Shown here: positions 41,845 through 50,710 of the stretch, one piece after another | Position numbering within the stretch: position 1 is the first letter of the stretch | Layout: the number at the start of each line of letters is the position of its first letter | Source of the DNA: Cytobacillus depressus | Lineage (GTDB): Bacteria > Bacillota > Bacilli > Bacillales > Cytobacillaceae | Direction: 5' to 3' | Assembly (NCBI RefSeq): GCF_008923245.1 | Contig: NZ_WBOS01000004.1 | Location: forward strand, 310,001 to 374,000 | DNA length: 64,000 nt | Notes under the pieces: generated by a model | Seen by the model: only the letters and a program-made list of their open reading frames with translations | Told to the model about the DNA's origin: nothing | The model's database searches: none | Translations under genes and position numbers: made by a program

Positions 41845-43266
41845 CTACTCCTCAACCAATTCCTTCGCATCACTTATTTTCAAATTGTATTTTTTTAACC
41901 GACGAATGATATAGGATTGAGATACACCGAGTTGTTTTGCGGTTTTCCAAGTGCTATTCGTTTCGTTATAGGTTTTTATTAAAATGCTTTTTTCAATCTG
42001 ATCTAAATAGATTGGTAAACTCACTTCTTCTAAGTTTTGAAGGAGTATTTGTTGAGACTGCTGAAGGGGGAAGTCGCTTGGTAAATTATTTATATCAATT
42101 TTTGGTCCATCAGATGTAATTACCAATCGTTCCATTAAATTTTCAAGTTCACGAATATTTCCTTCCCACCGGTAATTGTATAAGGCATCCATTAAGTTTT
42201 TGGATAATGTATGTTGACGGCCATACTTTTTGTTAAATTTACTTAAATAAAAATTCAATAGTGGGATGATATCTTCTTTTCTTTCACGTAAAGGTGCAAT
42301 ATTCATAGGAACGACGTTTAGACGATAGAATAAGTCTTTACGAAATGTTCCTTCTTTGACCCGTTCCATTAAATTTACATTGGTAGCTGCAATAATTCGT
42401 ACATCCGCTTGTTGTACTTTGTTATCCCCAATCATTCGATATGTCTTGTTTTGTAAAAATTGCAGAAGCTTTGATTGTAGATGAAGAGGGATTTCCCCGA
42501 TTTCGTCTAAAAGCAAAGTTCCCTGATCAGCCGTTGCAATTAAACCGATTTTTCCATTCGCATTGGCCCCTGTAAATGCCCCTTTTTTGTACCCAAATAA
42601 TTCAGATTCAATGAGAGATTCTGGAATTGCACTGCAGTCTAAATGAATAAAGGGTTTATTATTACGACTACTAAGCTGATGAATTCGATAGGCGAAGGCT
42701 GTTTTTCCAACCCCTGTTTCTCCAGTTAAGAGAATGGTTGTATCAATATCAGCAATCTTTTGAGCCCACTCAGAAATATAATGAGCAGCTTTACTTTTTC
42801 CGACATAGAAATCTTCATCTTGCTGATTCTTTTGCAAGATTAGTTGGCGAATTTGCTGTTTATATAGTTGTAATATTGATTCAATTTTTTCTAATTCCTT
42901 CGTTTGATTAATAGCTGGGGATAATTGTCTTCCATGTGTAACGATATATTGAATTTCCCCGTTTTCGTCTTGAATATAGTCACCAGAAACGAGCACGTGA
43001 TCATTATTTTGAGTGATTTGGGTAGTACTGACAAACTGTTTTTGTTCGATGACAAGCCTTGCGATAGAAGGTGAAAATAAACCTTGTTTTTCCATTTCAA
43101 AAACGTTTTTTCCAACCAACTCGCCGATTGAAAAATAATCATAAGCTGCTTGATTCACCCACAATACATTCCCGTTTTTTTCGTTAATCCAAATAGGATC
43201 TTTTAAAGTATTAATAATCTTTAAAAGCATTTGTCCATTTAATTGTTGTAAGATCCTTGCTGTCAA
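41845..43266 (-). CDS. Sigma-54-dependent transcriptional activator (PAS-AAA-Fis)
   Basis: This 473-residue protein has an N-terminal PAS domain (about 15-125; WINEKNGNVLWVNQAAYDYF), an AAA+ domain with Walker A GETGVGKTAF, the sigma-54-contacting loop GAFTGA, Walker B LLLDEIGEIP and a C-terminal Fis-type helix-turn-helix (WKTAKQLGVSQSYIIRRL). It must activate a sigma-54 promoter. Such a promoter faces it at 43503, before the divergent aminotransferase operon, so that operon is its likely target. The PAS ligand is unknown. Confidence 0.92.
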   Translation of the reverse strand: MTARILQQLNGQMLLKIINTLKDPIWINEKNGNVLWVNQAAYDYFSIGELVGKNVFEMEKQGLFSPSIARLVIEQKQFVSTTQITQNNDHVLVSGDYIQDENGEIQYIVTHGRQLSPAINQTKELEKIESILQLYKQQIRQLILQKNQQDEDFYVGKSKAAHYISEWAQKIADIDTTILLTGETGVGKTAFAYRIHQLSSRNNKPFIHLDCSAIPESLIESELFGYKKGAFTGANANGKIGLIATADQGTLLLDEIGEIPLHLQSKLLQFLQNKTYRMIGDNKVQQADVRIIAATNVNLMERVKEGTFRKDLFYRLNVVPMNIAPLRERKEDIIPLLNFYLSKFNKKYGRQHTLSKNLMDALYNYRWEGNIRELENLMERLVITSDGPKIDINNLPSDFPLQQSQQILLQNLEEVSLPIYLDQIEKSILIKTYNETNSTWKTAKQLGVSQSYIIRRLKKYNLKISDAKELVEE

Positions 43267-43419
43267 AATGCTCCCCCCAATCTTAAGTCACTTCTACATT
43301 CCCGAAAAATTTTTAAACGTTCAGTATTTTTGATTCATAACCGACTCATTTTGAACCCATTTATAAGAGATTATAGCATAATAGAAACGTTTTTTTACAT
43401 TTTTCGACACTAAATGAAT

Positions 43420-43437
43420 CTTATTAGAATCAATAAG
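43420..43437. promoter_or_regulatory. Candidate enhancer site for the sigma-54 activator
   Basis: CTTATT and AATAAG flank AGAATC, about 70-85 bases before the -12 element. Position and symmetry fit a site for the Fis-type domain of the divergent regulator. Confidence 0.45.
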
Positions 43438-43502
43438 TCAGAATCGAATTGTTAATTTAATGTAAAGTTTTTAGAAAGTACCGATTTGTCGGTGTTTTAA
43501 AA

Positions 43503-43520
43503 TTGGCATGATTTTTGCAT
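43503..43520 (+). promoter_or_regulatory. Sigma-54 (-24/-12) promoter
   Basis: TTGGCATGATTTTTGCAT matches TGGCAC-N5-TTGCA closely, with the exact GG-N10-GC spacing. It lies about 45 bases before the aminotransferase start and divergent from the sigma-54 activator gene. Confidence 0.88.
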
Positions 43521-43563
43521 ATTATCGAAGTATACTAAAATTTTAGGAAAAGGGGAGAGAACT

Positions 43564-44739
43564 ATGGATCACTTACTTAGCAAGACCGTAAAAAATATTA
43601 AAATTTCTGCTATTCGTGACATTGGAAACAAAGTAGCAAATGATCCGTCGATCATTAACTTTACAATTGGACAACCAGATTTTATTACACCGGATTCTAT
43701 TTTAGAAGCAGGAAAACGTGCAATTGAAGCATGTAAAACTGGTTATACACATAATGCAGGTGTACTTGAACTTAGACAAGCAGCGTCTGACTTTGTAAAA
43801 AGACGTTACCAACTAAATTATCGCCCAGAAGATGAAATTCTAATTACAATGGGCGCAAGTGAAGCGCTAGATATTGCCTTCCGCACAATTTTGGAGCCTG
43901 GTGATGAAGTTATTTTACCAGCACCTATTTATCCAGGTTATGAACCACTTATTCGTATGTGCTATGCAACACCTGTGTTTGTGGATACTCGTAAAAATAA
44001 TTGTAAAATCTCTGCAAAATTAATTGAAGAAAACTTAACAGAAAAAACAAAATGTGTTGTTTTACCGTATCCATCAAACCCTACTGGTGCTATTTTAAAT
44101 GCTGAAGAATTAGAGAAAATAGCAAACCTGCTAAGAGGGAAAGACATTTTTATTATTTCGGATGAAATATACAGTGAACTAACATATGGATTGAAACATA
44201 TTTCAATCGCTTCAATCCCAGAAATGAAAGAGCAATGCATCGTCATAAACGGTTTATCAAAGTCCCATGCGATGACAGGCTGGAGAATTGGCTACACATT
44301 AGCTCCTGCTTATATAACAGAGGAAATGTTCAAAGTTCATGCGTATAACTGTGTATGTGCAAGTTCTATTAGTCAATACGCTGCCATCGAGGCATTAAAA
44401 AACGATTTACCAGAAGTCGAAGAAATGCGCCAAGCATATGAAAAGCGACGTAACTATGCTTATCAATGTATAACGGATATGGGTTTAGAAGCAATTAAAC
44501 CTGATGGTGCGTTTTATTTATTTGTTTCAGTTGAAAAGACTGGTTTAAGTTCGCATGAATTTACCAACCAACTTGTAGAGGAAGCGAAAGTGGCAGTCAT
44601 TCCGGGCTATGGCTTTTCTGAATATGGCGAAGGGTATATCCGTATTTCGTATGCATGTTCAATGGAAAACCTGGAAGAGGGCATGAAGCGTATGAAACAG
44701 TTTGTACAAAGTTTATTAAAAGCAGAGGAGGTTTTTTAA
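43564..44739 (+). CDS. Class I/II PLP-dependent aminotransferase (PatA-like)
   Basis: This 391-residue fold-type I aminotransferase has the PLP lysine at 233 in NGLSKSHAMTGWRIGY, the conserved Asn-Pro of LPYPSNPTGA, and Asp in IISDEIYSELTY. It starts AISAIRDIGNKVA-like, the YisK/PatA pattern. It is the first gene of the sigma-54-controlled operon and is followed after 1 base by the small membrane protein gene. It likely deaminates an amino acid released by the M20 hydrolase encoded at the end of the operon. Confidence 0.9.
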   Translation: MDHLLSKTVKNIKISAIRDIGNKVANDPSIINFTIGQPDFITPDSILEAGKRAIEACKTGYTHNAGVLELRQAASDFVKRRYQLNYRPEDEILITMGASEALDIAFRTILEPGDEVILPAPIYPGYEPLIRMCYATPVFVDTRKNNCKISAKLIEENLTEKTKCVVLPYPSNPTGAILNAEELEKIANLLRGKDIFIISDEIYSELTYGLKHISIASIPEMKEQCIVINGLSKSHAMTGWRIGYTLAPAYITEEMFKVHAYNCVCASSISQYAAIEALKNDLPEVEEMRQAYEKRRNYAYQCITDMGLEAIKPDGAFYLFVSVEKTGLSSHEFTNQLVEEAKVAVIPGYGFSEYGEGYIRISYACSMENLEEGMKRMKQFVQSLLKAEEVF

Positions 44740-44740
44740 T

Positions 44741-44941
44741 TTGAAACCATTATATTTTCTAGCATTTATTCCGGTTGTGGGCTTCCTTATAGGTGTACCT
44801 TTAATGAATCGGATTGAACCTTATGTATTAGGACTGCCTTTTTCAATGTTTTGGATTGTTTTGTGCGTCCTTTTAAGTTCATTAACTATATGGGTGATGT
44901 ACAGACTTGATCAACATGATGAGGAGGAAGGTGCAGAATGA
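44741..44941 (+). CDS. Small membrane protein, DUF3311 type
   Basis: This 66-residue protein has two transmembrane helices (about 4-20 and 36-58) and an acidic tail (DQHDEEEGAE). It matches the small DUF3311 proteins that precede sodium:solute symporters and is probably a symporter subunit. The start is a TTG behind GAGGAGG, and its end overlaps the symporter start by ATGA. Confidence 0.82.
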   Translation: MKPLYFLAFIPVVGFLIGVPLMNRIEPYVLGLPFSMFWIVLCVLLSSLTIWVMYRLDQHDEEEGAE

Positions 44942-46416
44942 ATATTTCTTTAACGATTATGATTGCCGTTGTTATCGTTTGTATATATTGGGCGATAAAA
45001 GCAGGCAGAGGGAAAAATGAGAATATGGAAGAATGGGCATTAGGTGGACGAGGCATGGGTGCTATCGTTACGTTCTTCTTATTAGCAGGGGAATTTTTTA
45101 CCGCCTTTTCTTTAACTGGGTTAGTCGGGCTAGCCTATAATAGCGGAATTGCGACTCTTTATATCATGTCATATATCTCGATCGCCTGTATTATTGGCTA
45201 TTTTCTATTACCAAAAATTAGACGTTATAGTAAAAAGCATAATCTCATTTCACAAGGTGACTTTTTTGAGAAAAAATATCATAGTCCGTTTTTAGGGAAG
45301 CTTATTACAATCGTAGGAGCTATTGCCATTATCCCAACGATTGTAATGGCATTAAAAGGAATGGGCCTGATTGTTTCTGTCGCATCTTACGGGGCAATAT
45401 CTGCTACCACGGCCATTTGGTTTGGAAGTATTATTGTCTTAATCTATACATTAATTTCCGGACTTCATGGCTCGTCACGTGTAGCCTTGATTAAGGACCT
45501 TCTTATGTTTGGTGTACTTGTATTTTTAGGTCTTTACTTCCCATTCCATTATTATGATGGTGTTGGATCAATGATTAAACAAGTTGCTGAGGTTAAGCCT
45601 CAAGTATTGTTATTTCCAGAGACAGGTTTAAGTCTTGTATGGTATGTCTCTACTGTCTTATTAATGTGTTTAGGGTTATATCTTTGGCCAAATTCATTTT
45701 TATCGACTTATGCAGCGAAAAATGACAAAGCCCTTCGTAAAAATACGATGTTAATGCCGTTATATTCATTGATGCAGCTATTTGCATGTCTTGTGGGATT
45801 AACGGCGATATTAGCGATTCCGACTCTATCAGGAGCGGAAAGTGATTTGGCTTTAATTAATTTAGTTTTTGAAACATTTGATCCATGGTTTGTCGGATTC
45901 ATTGGAGCAGCAGGATTACTGGCATCTTTAGTACCGTGTTCTGTTGCGCTCATTACAATAGGTTCAATGATAACCTCTAATATTTATATGCCGTTGAAGC
46001 CAAACACTTCAGTTCGTAAGCAAATGAATATTGCCCGTCTTTTTGCAACCGTTGCAGCGATTATTAGCTTGTACGCATCATTACATTCACACGGTGCCAT
46101 CGTGTTCTTGCAATTAATTAGCTATAACTTTATTATGCAGCTATTCCCAGCTCTTATTTTTAGCTTACAGAAGAGAACCTTCGTTACGAAACAAGGGGTT
46201 ATTAGTGGGATTGTCGTTGGTGTATCTTTAGCATTATACTCAGCAGCGACAGGTACAACGGTGGCAACATTATTCCCGAACTTGCCTTCATTTATTTTAG
46301 ACATTAACAATGGTTTATATATGTTAATCATAAATGCAATTGTAACGGTAGCTGTCAGTCTGATCACTAAAAAAACAACAGCTGAGGCTATCATTTTAGA
46401 AAGGAGAATTGGATAA
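44938..46416 (+). CDS. Sodium:solute symporter (SSS family)
   Basis: This 492-residue membrane protein has about 13 helices. It carries the SSS pattern WALGGRGMGAIVTFFLLAGE near the first helices and the later GLVGLAYNSGIATLYI, and KDLLMFGVLVFLGLYF. It likely imports the N-acylated or free amino acid metabolised by the flanking enzymes. It overlaps the small subunit gene by ATGA, and the hydrolase gene begins directly after its stop. Confidence 0.88.
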   Translation: MNISLTIMIAVVIVCIYWAIKAGRGKNENMEEWALGGRGMGAIVTFFLLAGEFFTAFSLTGLVGLAYNSGIATLYIMSYISIACIIGYFLLPKIRRYSKKHNLISQGDFFEKKYHSPFLGKLITIVGAIAIIPTIVMALKGMGLIVSVASYGAISATTAIWFGSIIVLIYTLISGLHGSSRVALIKDLLMFGVLVFLGLYFPFHYYDGVGSMIKQVAEVKPQVLLFPETGLSLVWYVSTVLLMCLGLYLWPNSFLSTYAAKNDKALRKNTMLMPLYSLMQLFACLVGLTAILAIPTLSGAESDLALINLVFETFDPWFVGFIGAAGLLASLVPCSVALITIGSMITSNIYMPLKPNTSVRKQMNIARLFATVAAIISLYASLHSHGAIVFLQLISYNFIMQLFPALIFSLQKRTFVTKQGVISGIVVGVSLALYSAATGTTVATLFPNLPSFILDINNGLYMLIINAIVTVAVSLITKKTTAEAIILERRIG

Positions 46417-46417
46417 A

Positions 46418-47533
46418 ATGAAACCTCAAAATTATGAATTGGCAAAAAAGCTACGGCACGAATTGCACCAGCATCCTGAACTTTCAAACGAAGAAGTTTG
46501 GACAAAACAACATTTAATGGAGTTTCTGGAAGCGAATACAAATTTACGAATTGTCGATAAAGGAAATTGGTTCTATGCGATATATCAAGCTGGAACAGAT
46601 AAGCCAAATATTGCTTTCCGTGCGGATTTTGACGCACTTCCGATGGATGAAGTCATCGAACTGCCATGGGCTTCTCGATTCCCTGGAAAAGCACATAAAT
46701 GTGGGCATGATGGCCACTCAGCAACGCTAGCAGGATTTGCGCTTGAAATCGATCAAGAGGGTGCAGATAAAAATATCTTTTTCCTCTTCCAACCCGCTGA
46801 AGAAACAGGGGATGGTGCTATTCAATGTGTTGAATTCATTAAAGAACACAATATTGATGAAATTTATGCCTATCATAATATGAGTGGCCTCCCTTACAAA
46901 ACTGTAGGGATTATAGATGGAACGATCATGTGTGCATCTAAAGGGATGACGATCCATCTGGAAGGCGCTCCTACCCATGCTAGTCAGCCAGAAAAGGGAA
47001 TCAATCCATCCTTTGCAATCGGTCATATTCTCGGAGCCATTCCTGAATTAACTTCTCCGGAAAAAAATAAAGGCCTTGTCCTATGCACAGTTGTCCAAAT
47101 CGATGTAGGTGAAAAAGCTTTTGGTATTGCTGCATCAAAAGGAGATCTTCGTATGACCATCCGTGCTCTTTACGAAGAAGAACTGGAGCGTCTTCAAGAA
47201 AACCTTGAAAACTTTGCAAAAGCGCAGGCAGAAGAGTTCGGATTAAAAGTAAGTTTTCAATACAATGATGAATTCCCGGAAACGTTCAATCATAAAGAAA
47301 GTGCAGATAAAATTCGATTAGTTGCAAAAGCGAAGGGAATGGAATTAGTTGAAATAAAAGAAGCATTCCGTGGCTCAGAAGACTTTGGACACTTTACAAA
47401 GTTAACAAAAGGAGCCTATTGCTTTATTGGAAATGGGGAAGATTATCCCCATGTTCATACACATAAGTATGACTTCCGCGATGAACTTATTGAATCGGGT
47501 GTTGAACTATTTAAGGGGTTAGCAAGCTTGTAA
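46418..47533 (+). CDS. M20 family metallo-amidohydrolase
   Basis: This 371-residue hydrolase of the hippurate/N-acyl amino acid type has LRHELHQHPELSNEE at its start, the metal ligands in CGHDGHSATLAG, PAEETGDGA, and EDFGHF near the C-terminus. It would remove an acyl group from an amino acid taken up by the preceding symporter, producing the amino acid for the aminotransferase. The start is ATG 46418, behind AAAGGAGAA; a TTG three codons upstream is less likely. Confidence 0.87.
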   Translation: MKPQNYELAKKLRHELHQHPELSNEEVWTKQHLMEFLEANTNLRIVDKGNWFYAIYQAGTDKPNIAFRADFDALPMDEVIELPWASRFPGKAHKCGHDGHSATLAGFALEIDQEGADKNIFFLFQPAEETGDGAIQCVEFIKEHNIDEIYAYHNMSGLPYKTVGIIDGTIMCASKGMTIHLEGAPTHASQPEKGINPSFAIGHILGAIPELTSPEKNKGLVLCTVVQIDVGEKAFGIAASKGDLRMTIRALYEEELERLQENLENFAKAQAEEFGLKVSFQYNDEFPETFNHKESADKIRLVAKAKGMELVEIKEAFRGSEDFGHFTKLTKGAYCFIGNGEDYPHVHTHKYDFRDELIESGVELFKGLASL

Positions 47534-47593
47534 TTTTGCACAACACGTTGTATCACGGGAAAACTTATAAAAAATAATTTGGATTAAACGATG

Positions 47594-47620
47594 AAGGGGC
47601 TAATCAGCTCCTTTTTATGT
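47594..47620 (+). terminator. Terminator of the sigma-54 operon
   Basis: AAGGGGCT pairs with AGCTCCTT (one G-U) over AATC, followed by TTT. Confidence 0.7.
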
Positions 47621-47759
47621 TTTCAAAAATCGCAACACTTATCCATTTGAGAAAAAACTTCTTCAGCCCGTTTTCATCATATTTTTTTAAAATTACTTAA
47701 TACTATTAAAGATTACTTATGGTGAAAATTTATTGAAATACAATGGATGAGGTAGAAAA

Positions 47760-48725
47760 ATGACGATTGTACGTCTCGGTTATGTTGCTATGAGCATGGA
47801 ATTAAAAAATGCTTCACCCTCACAAACGATGACATTTGCGCAATTTCAGAAAATCGAGGATCGGGAAGCGGCTATTCGTAAATTGGAGCGAATTTCGCTT
47901 TCGAATTTAGAACATACATTACGAATTTTAAAGCATAATGCTGCTTCAAACATTCATTTTTATCGTTTAACGTCCCGAATCATTCCTTTGGCCAATCATA
48001 AAGAGCTTCCTGATTGGGATTATTTGAAGCCGCTGCGTAAAAAACTACGTGAAATTGGCGATTATGCTAAAGAACATGACATGAGAATTGATTTTCATCC
48101 CGATCACTTTGTTCTTATTAATTCCATGAAGAAAGAGATTTTAATAAATTCTATAAAAACGCTGAAGATGCATTATTTATTATTAAAAGGAATGGGAATT
48201 GATCCGTCTCATCGCTGCGTTATGCATGTAGGCGGCAATTATAAGGAGACAGAAGCATCGCTTGAACGTTTTGTAGAGAATTGGATGGACGTCCCAAGAT
48301 CCATTCAAAAAATGATTATGCTTGAAAACGACGATACTTCATTTACGCTAGAGGATACCCTTTATTTATGCGAAAAGCTGGACATACCGCTTGTTTTCGA
48401 TTATCATCATCACCTCGCTCATCATCGAATTGTAGATTGGGAAATTCATTGGCACCGAGTCATTCAAACGTGGAAACATTCTCCTCTACCTATAAAAATG
48501 CATATTTCCAGTCCAAAAAGCGAAGAGGCCTTTCGACATCATGCTGACAATGTCGATGTGAATATGTTCTTTCAGTTTTTAAAAGAAATTAAAGGCAGCG
48601 TTCCGCAAATTGACTGCATGATTGAAGCAAAAAGAAAAGACGAGGCTCTTTTTCGTTTAATAGATGAAATAAAAGCGAGAGATGATGTGGAAATTATTGA
48701 TGGCTCTTCATTTTATTTAAAATGA
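47760..48725 (+). CDS. uvsE: UV damage endonuclease UvsE
   Basis: This 321-residue TIM-barrel protein has the UvsE/UvdE pattern: RLGYVAMSMELKNASPSQTM at the start, RIDFHPDHFVL, CVMHVGGNYKETE, MIMLENDDTSFTLEDTLYLC and VFDYHHHLAHH. It incises DNA next to UV photoproducts and other lesions, using metal ions. It is probably expressed alone and matches the Bacillus form in length. Confidence 0.93.
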   Translation: MTIVRLGYVAMSMELKNASPSQTMTFAQFQKIEDREAAIRKLERISLSNLEHTLRILKHNAASNIHFYRLTSRIIPLANHKELPDWDYLKPLRKKLREIGDYAKEHDMRIDFHPDHFVLINSMKKEILINSIKTLKMHYLLLKGMGIDPSHRCVMHVGGNYKETEASLERFVENWMDVPRSIQKMIMLENDDTSFTLEDTLYLCEKLDIPLVFDYHHHLAHHRIVDWEIHWHRVIQTWKHSPLPIKMHISSPKSEEAFRHHADNVDVNMFFQFLKEIKGSVPQIDCMIEAKRKDEALFRLIDEIKARDDVEIIDGSSFYLK

Positions 48726-48846
48726 TTGCGCATTTGGGGACAGGCATCTTTGTTTCAAAAATCTAACCAATGTGTGACAAAAAACAAATATGTTTTCCAC
48801 GCGATATGTTATGCTAGGTATATATTCCTTTTGGAGGTAAAGAGAT

Positions 48847-50022
48847 ATGGAAAGTACTTTAGAAAACCCTATGATTACCAAAAGTGACAAACCGCAATTT
48901 TCAAGGACCAATCCATTTCAAGCAAAGGTTCTTAAAAATATTAATTTAAATGGAACAGATTCTAGCAAGGAAACAAGGCATTTAGAGCTTTCATTAAAAG
49001 GTTCTGGCCTTTCCTATGTTCCAGGTGATGCACTTGGTATTGTCCCAGAAAATGATCCAGAACTTGTAGCTTCTCTTATAAAGGAAATGGGCTGGAATGA
49101 AGAAGAAATTGTCTCTGTCGGAAAGCTAGAGGAAACGCTGCCATTGAAGGCGGCGCTCTCAACCTATTGTGAAATTACCCTTTTGACGAAGAAAATTTTA
49201 CAGCAGGCAGCAGCATTCACGGAAAATGAAGAATTGCAAAAGCTAATATTGCTTGAAAATGCTGGTGAGCTTAAAGAGTATTGTTATGGTCGCGATTTAA
49301 TAGATATGCTGCGCGATTTCGGTCCTTGGAAGGCATCTGCCCAAGAGATCGTCTCGCTACTTAGAAAAATGACGCCCCGACTTTATTCGATTGCAAGCAG
49401 CATTGCCGCTCATCCAGATGAAGTTCATCTAACGATTGGTGCTGTCCGCTACACTTCCTATGGACGTGACCGAAAAGGAGTTTGTTCAGTGCAATGTTCT
49501 GAGCGTGTTCTAGAGGGAGATACGCTCGCAGTCTTTGTTCAAGCGAATAAACACTTTTATTTGCCAGAGTCTGGGGAGACAGATATTATCATGGTTGGCC
49601 CTGGGACAGGGATTGCCCCATTCCGTTCTTTTATCGAGGAACGTGCAGTGAATAAAGGTACTGGTCGTACATGGTTATTTTTTGGAGACCAGCATGCAGC
49701 AACGGACTTCCTTTATGAAGATGAATTGAAAAAATATCAACAAGATGAAGTATTAACAAAACTTGATACTGCCTTCTCTCGTGATTCAGATCAAAAAGTT
49801 TATGTACAGCATAAAATGCTTGAATATAGTAAAGAATTGTTTGAATGGATGAATAGTGGTGCTTATTTCTACGTTTGTGGAGATAAGGAACGTATGGCGA
49901 AAGACGTCAACGATACGCTCGTCACCGTTATTGAAAAAGAAGGTGCAATGACTCGCGATGAAGCGGAAGCATACTTAAAGGATCTGCAGAAGCAAGGACG
50001 TTATCAGCGTGATGTATATTAA
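48847..50022 (+). CDS. CysJ-like NADPH-flavin reductase lacking the flavodoxin domain
   Basis: This 391-residue protein has the FAD-binding domain (ETRHLELSLKGSGLSYVPGD, RLYSIASS) and NADPH-binding domain (MVGPGTGIAPFRSFIEER, YVCGDKERMAKDVN) of sulfite reductase alpha subunit. The N-terminal flavodoxin domain of CysJ (about 200 residues) is missing; residues 1-20 are a short polar lead. Members of this shortened type must pass electrons to a separate flavodoxin or directly to an acceptor. It is monogenic with ribosome site TTTTGGAGG. Confidence 0.85.
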   Translation: MESTLENPMITKSDKPQFSRTNPFQAKVLKNINLNGTDSSKETRHLELSLKGSGLSYVPGDALGIVPENDPELVASLIKEMGWNEEEIVSVGKLEETLPLKAALSTYCEITLLTKKILQQAAAFTENEELQKLILLENAGELKEYCYGRDLIDMLRDFGPWKASAQEIVSLLRKMTPRLYSIASSIAAHPDEVHLTIGAVRYTSYGRDRKGVCSVQCSERVLEGDTLAVFVQANKHFYLPESGETDIIMVGPGTGIAPFRSFIEERAVNKGTGRTWLFFGDQHAATDFLYEDELKKYQQDEVLTKLDTAFSRDSDQKVYVQHKMLEYSKELFEWMNSGAYFYVCGDKERMAKDVNDTLVTVIEKEGAMTRDEAEAYLKDLQKQGRYQRDVY

Positions 50023-50031
50023 ATAAGACCA

Positions 50032-50072
50032 GTGTCCCTTCGTTTCCCATGGAACGGAGGGGCACTTTTTTA
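50032..50072 (+). terminator. Terminator of the CysJ-like gene
   Basis: GTGTCCCTTCGTT pairs with AACGGAGGGGCAC (G-U allowed) with eight loop bases and a T tract. Confidence 0.8.
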
Positions 50073-50218
50073 AATTAAATGATAAGTATTAGCCCGGGGG
50101 CACTAATTCTTTGAAGAATAATCCCCTTTATCTCTGAATAACTTCCCCAATCTAACAAAATCTAAGGAAGGATACAGATGATAGTTTTTTCCAAATGTTA
50201 AATTAAAATACTTTACTT

Positions 50219-50256
50219 AAGATGCGGCCGAACGACCATCCAACCGCATCTTTTTA
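50219..50256 (+). terminator. Terminator without an associated gene (1)
   Basis: AAGATGCGG pairs with CCGCATCTT over a 16-base loop and is followed by TTTATAAT. No CDS ends near it; the upstream CysJ-like gene already has its own terminator. A short RNA may end here. Confidence 0.6.
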
Positions 50257-50340
50257 TAATAAAAAGTGTATTATTTAATAAAAATGTTATACTAATTAAA
50301 TCATTCGCGCGCTTAAAAAATTCTCTTAAAATAGTGATCA

Positions 50341-50366
50341 ACCCTTATATAATCAAGGGTTTTTAT
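50341..50366 (+). terminator. Terminator without an associated gene (2)
   Basis: AACCCTT and AAGGGTT with an 8-base loop and TTTTT. It follows the first orphan terminator by about 90 bases and again has no CDS. Confidence 0.5.
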
Positions 50367-50629
50367 TACTGGGCCTCAAATTTATTTGAACATTCAACCA
50401 ATTGGTAATTGTTTAAATTAAAATAACGATATTGTGCTATACTAAAAAAGTCTTTATAATACTTTTCATAGGAAAGACAAGTGTATATGTGGAGTGGAAC
50501 TTTTAGGAATGTTATATATCAGAAATAGCTCTCCTTAAACTCTATCCAATTTGTGATCTCCTATATAGATGACCTTTTGGCAATCATATTATCTATTAAT
50601 TAAATAGTCATCTACCTTCATACGTAGCT

Positions 50630-50661
50630 ATTTTTAATAGACACTTCCATCTATTAAAAAT
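50630..50661. promoter_or_regulatory. Perfect 11-bp inverted repeat before sstT
   Basis: ATTTTTAATAG and CTATTAAAAAT flank 10 bases, about 50 bases before the sstT start. It could be an operator or leader hairpin. Confidence 0.45.
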
Positions 50662-50710
50662 GAACATCTCGATATAAACAATATCGCAAATTTAAAATTG
50701 GAGGAAATCT

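Noticed and set aside
46122..46637. 171-codon minus-strand frame
   Set aside because: It lies opposite the symporter and hydrolase genes, both with clear family motifs.
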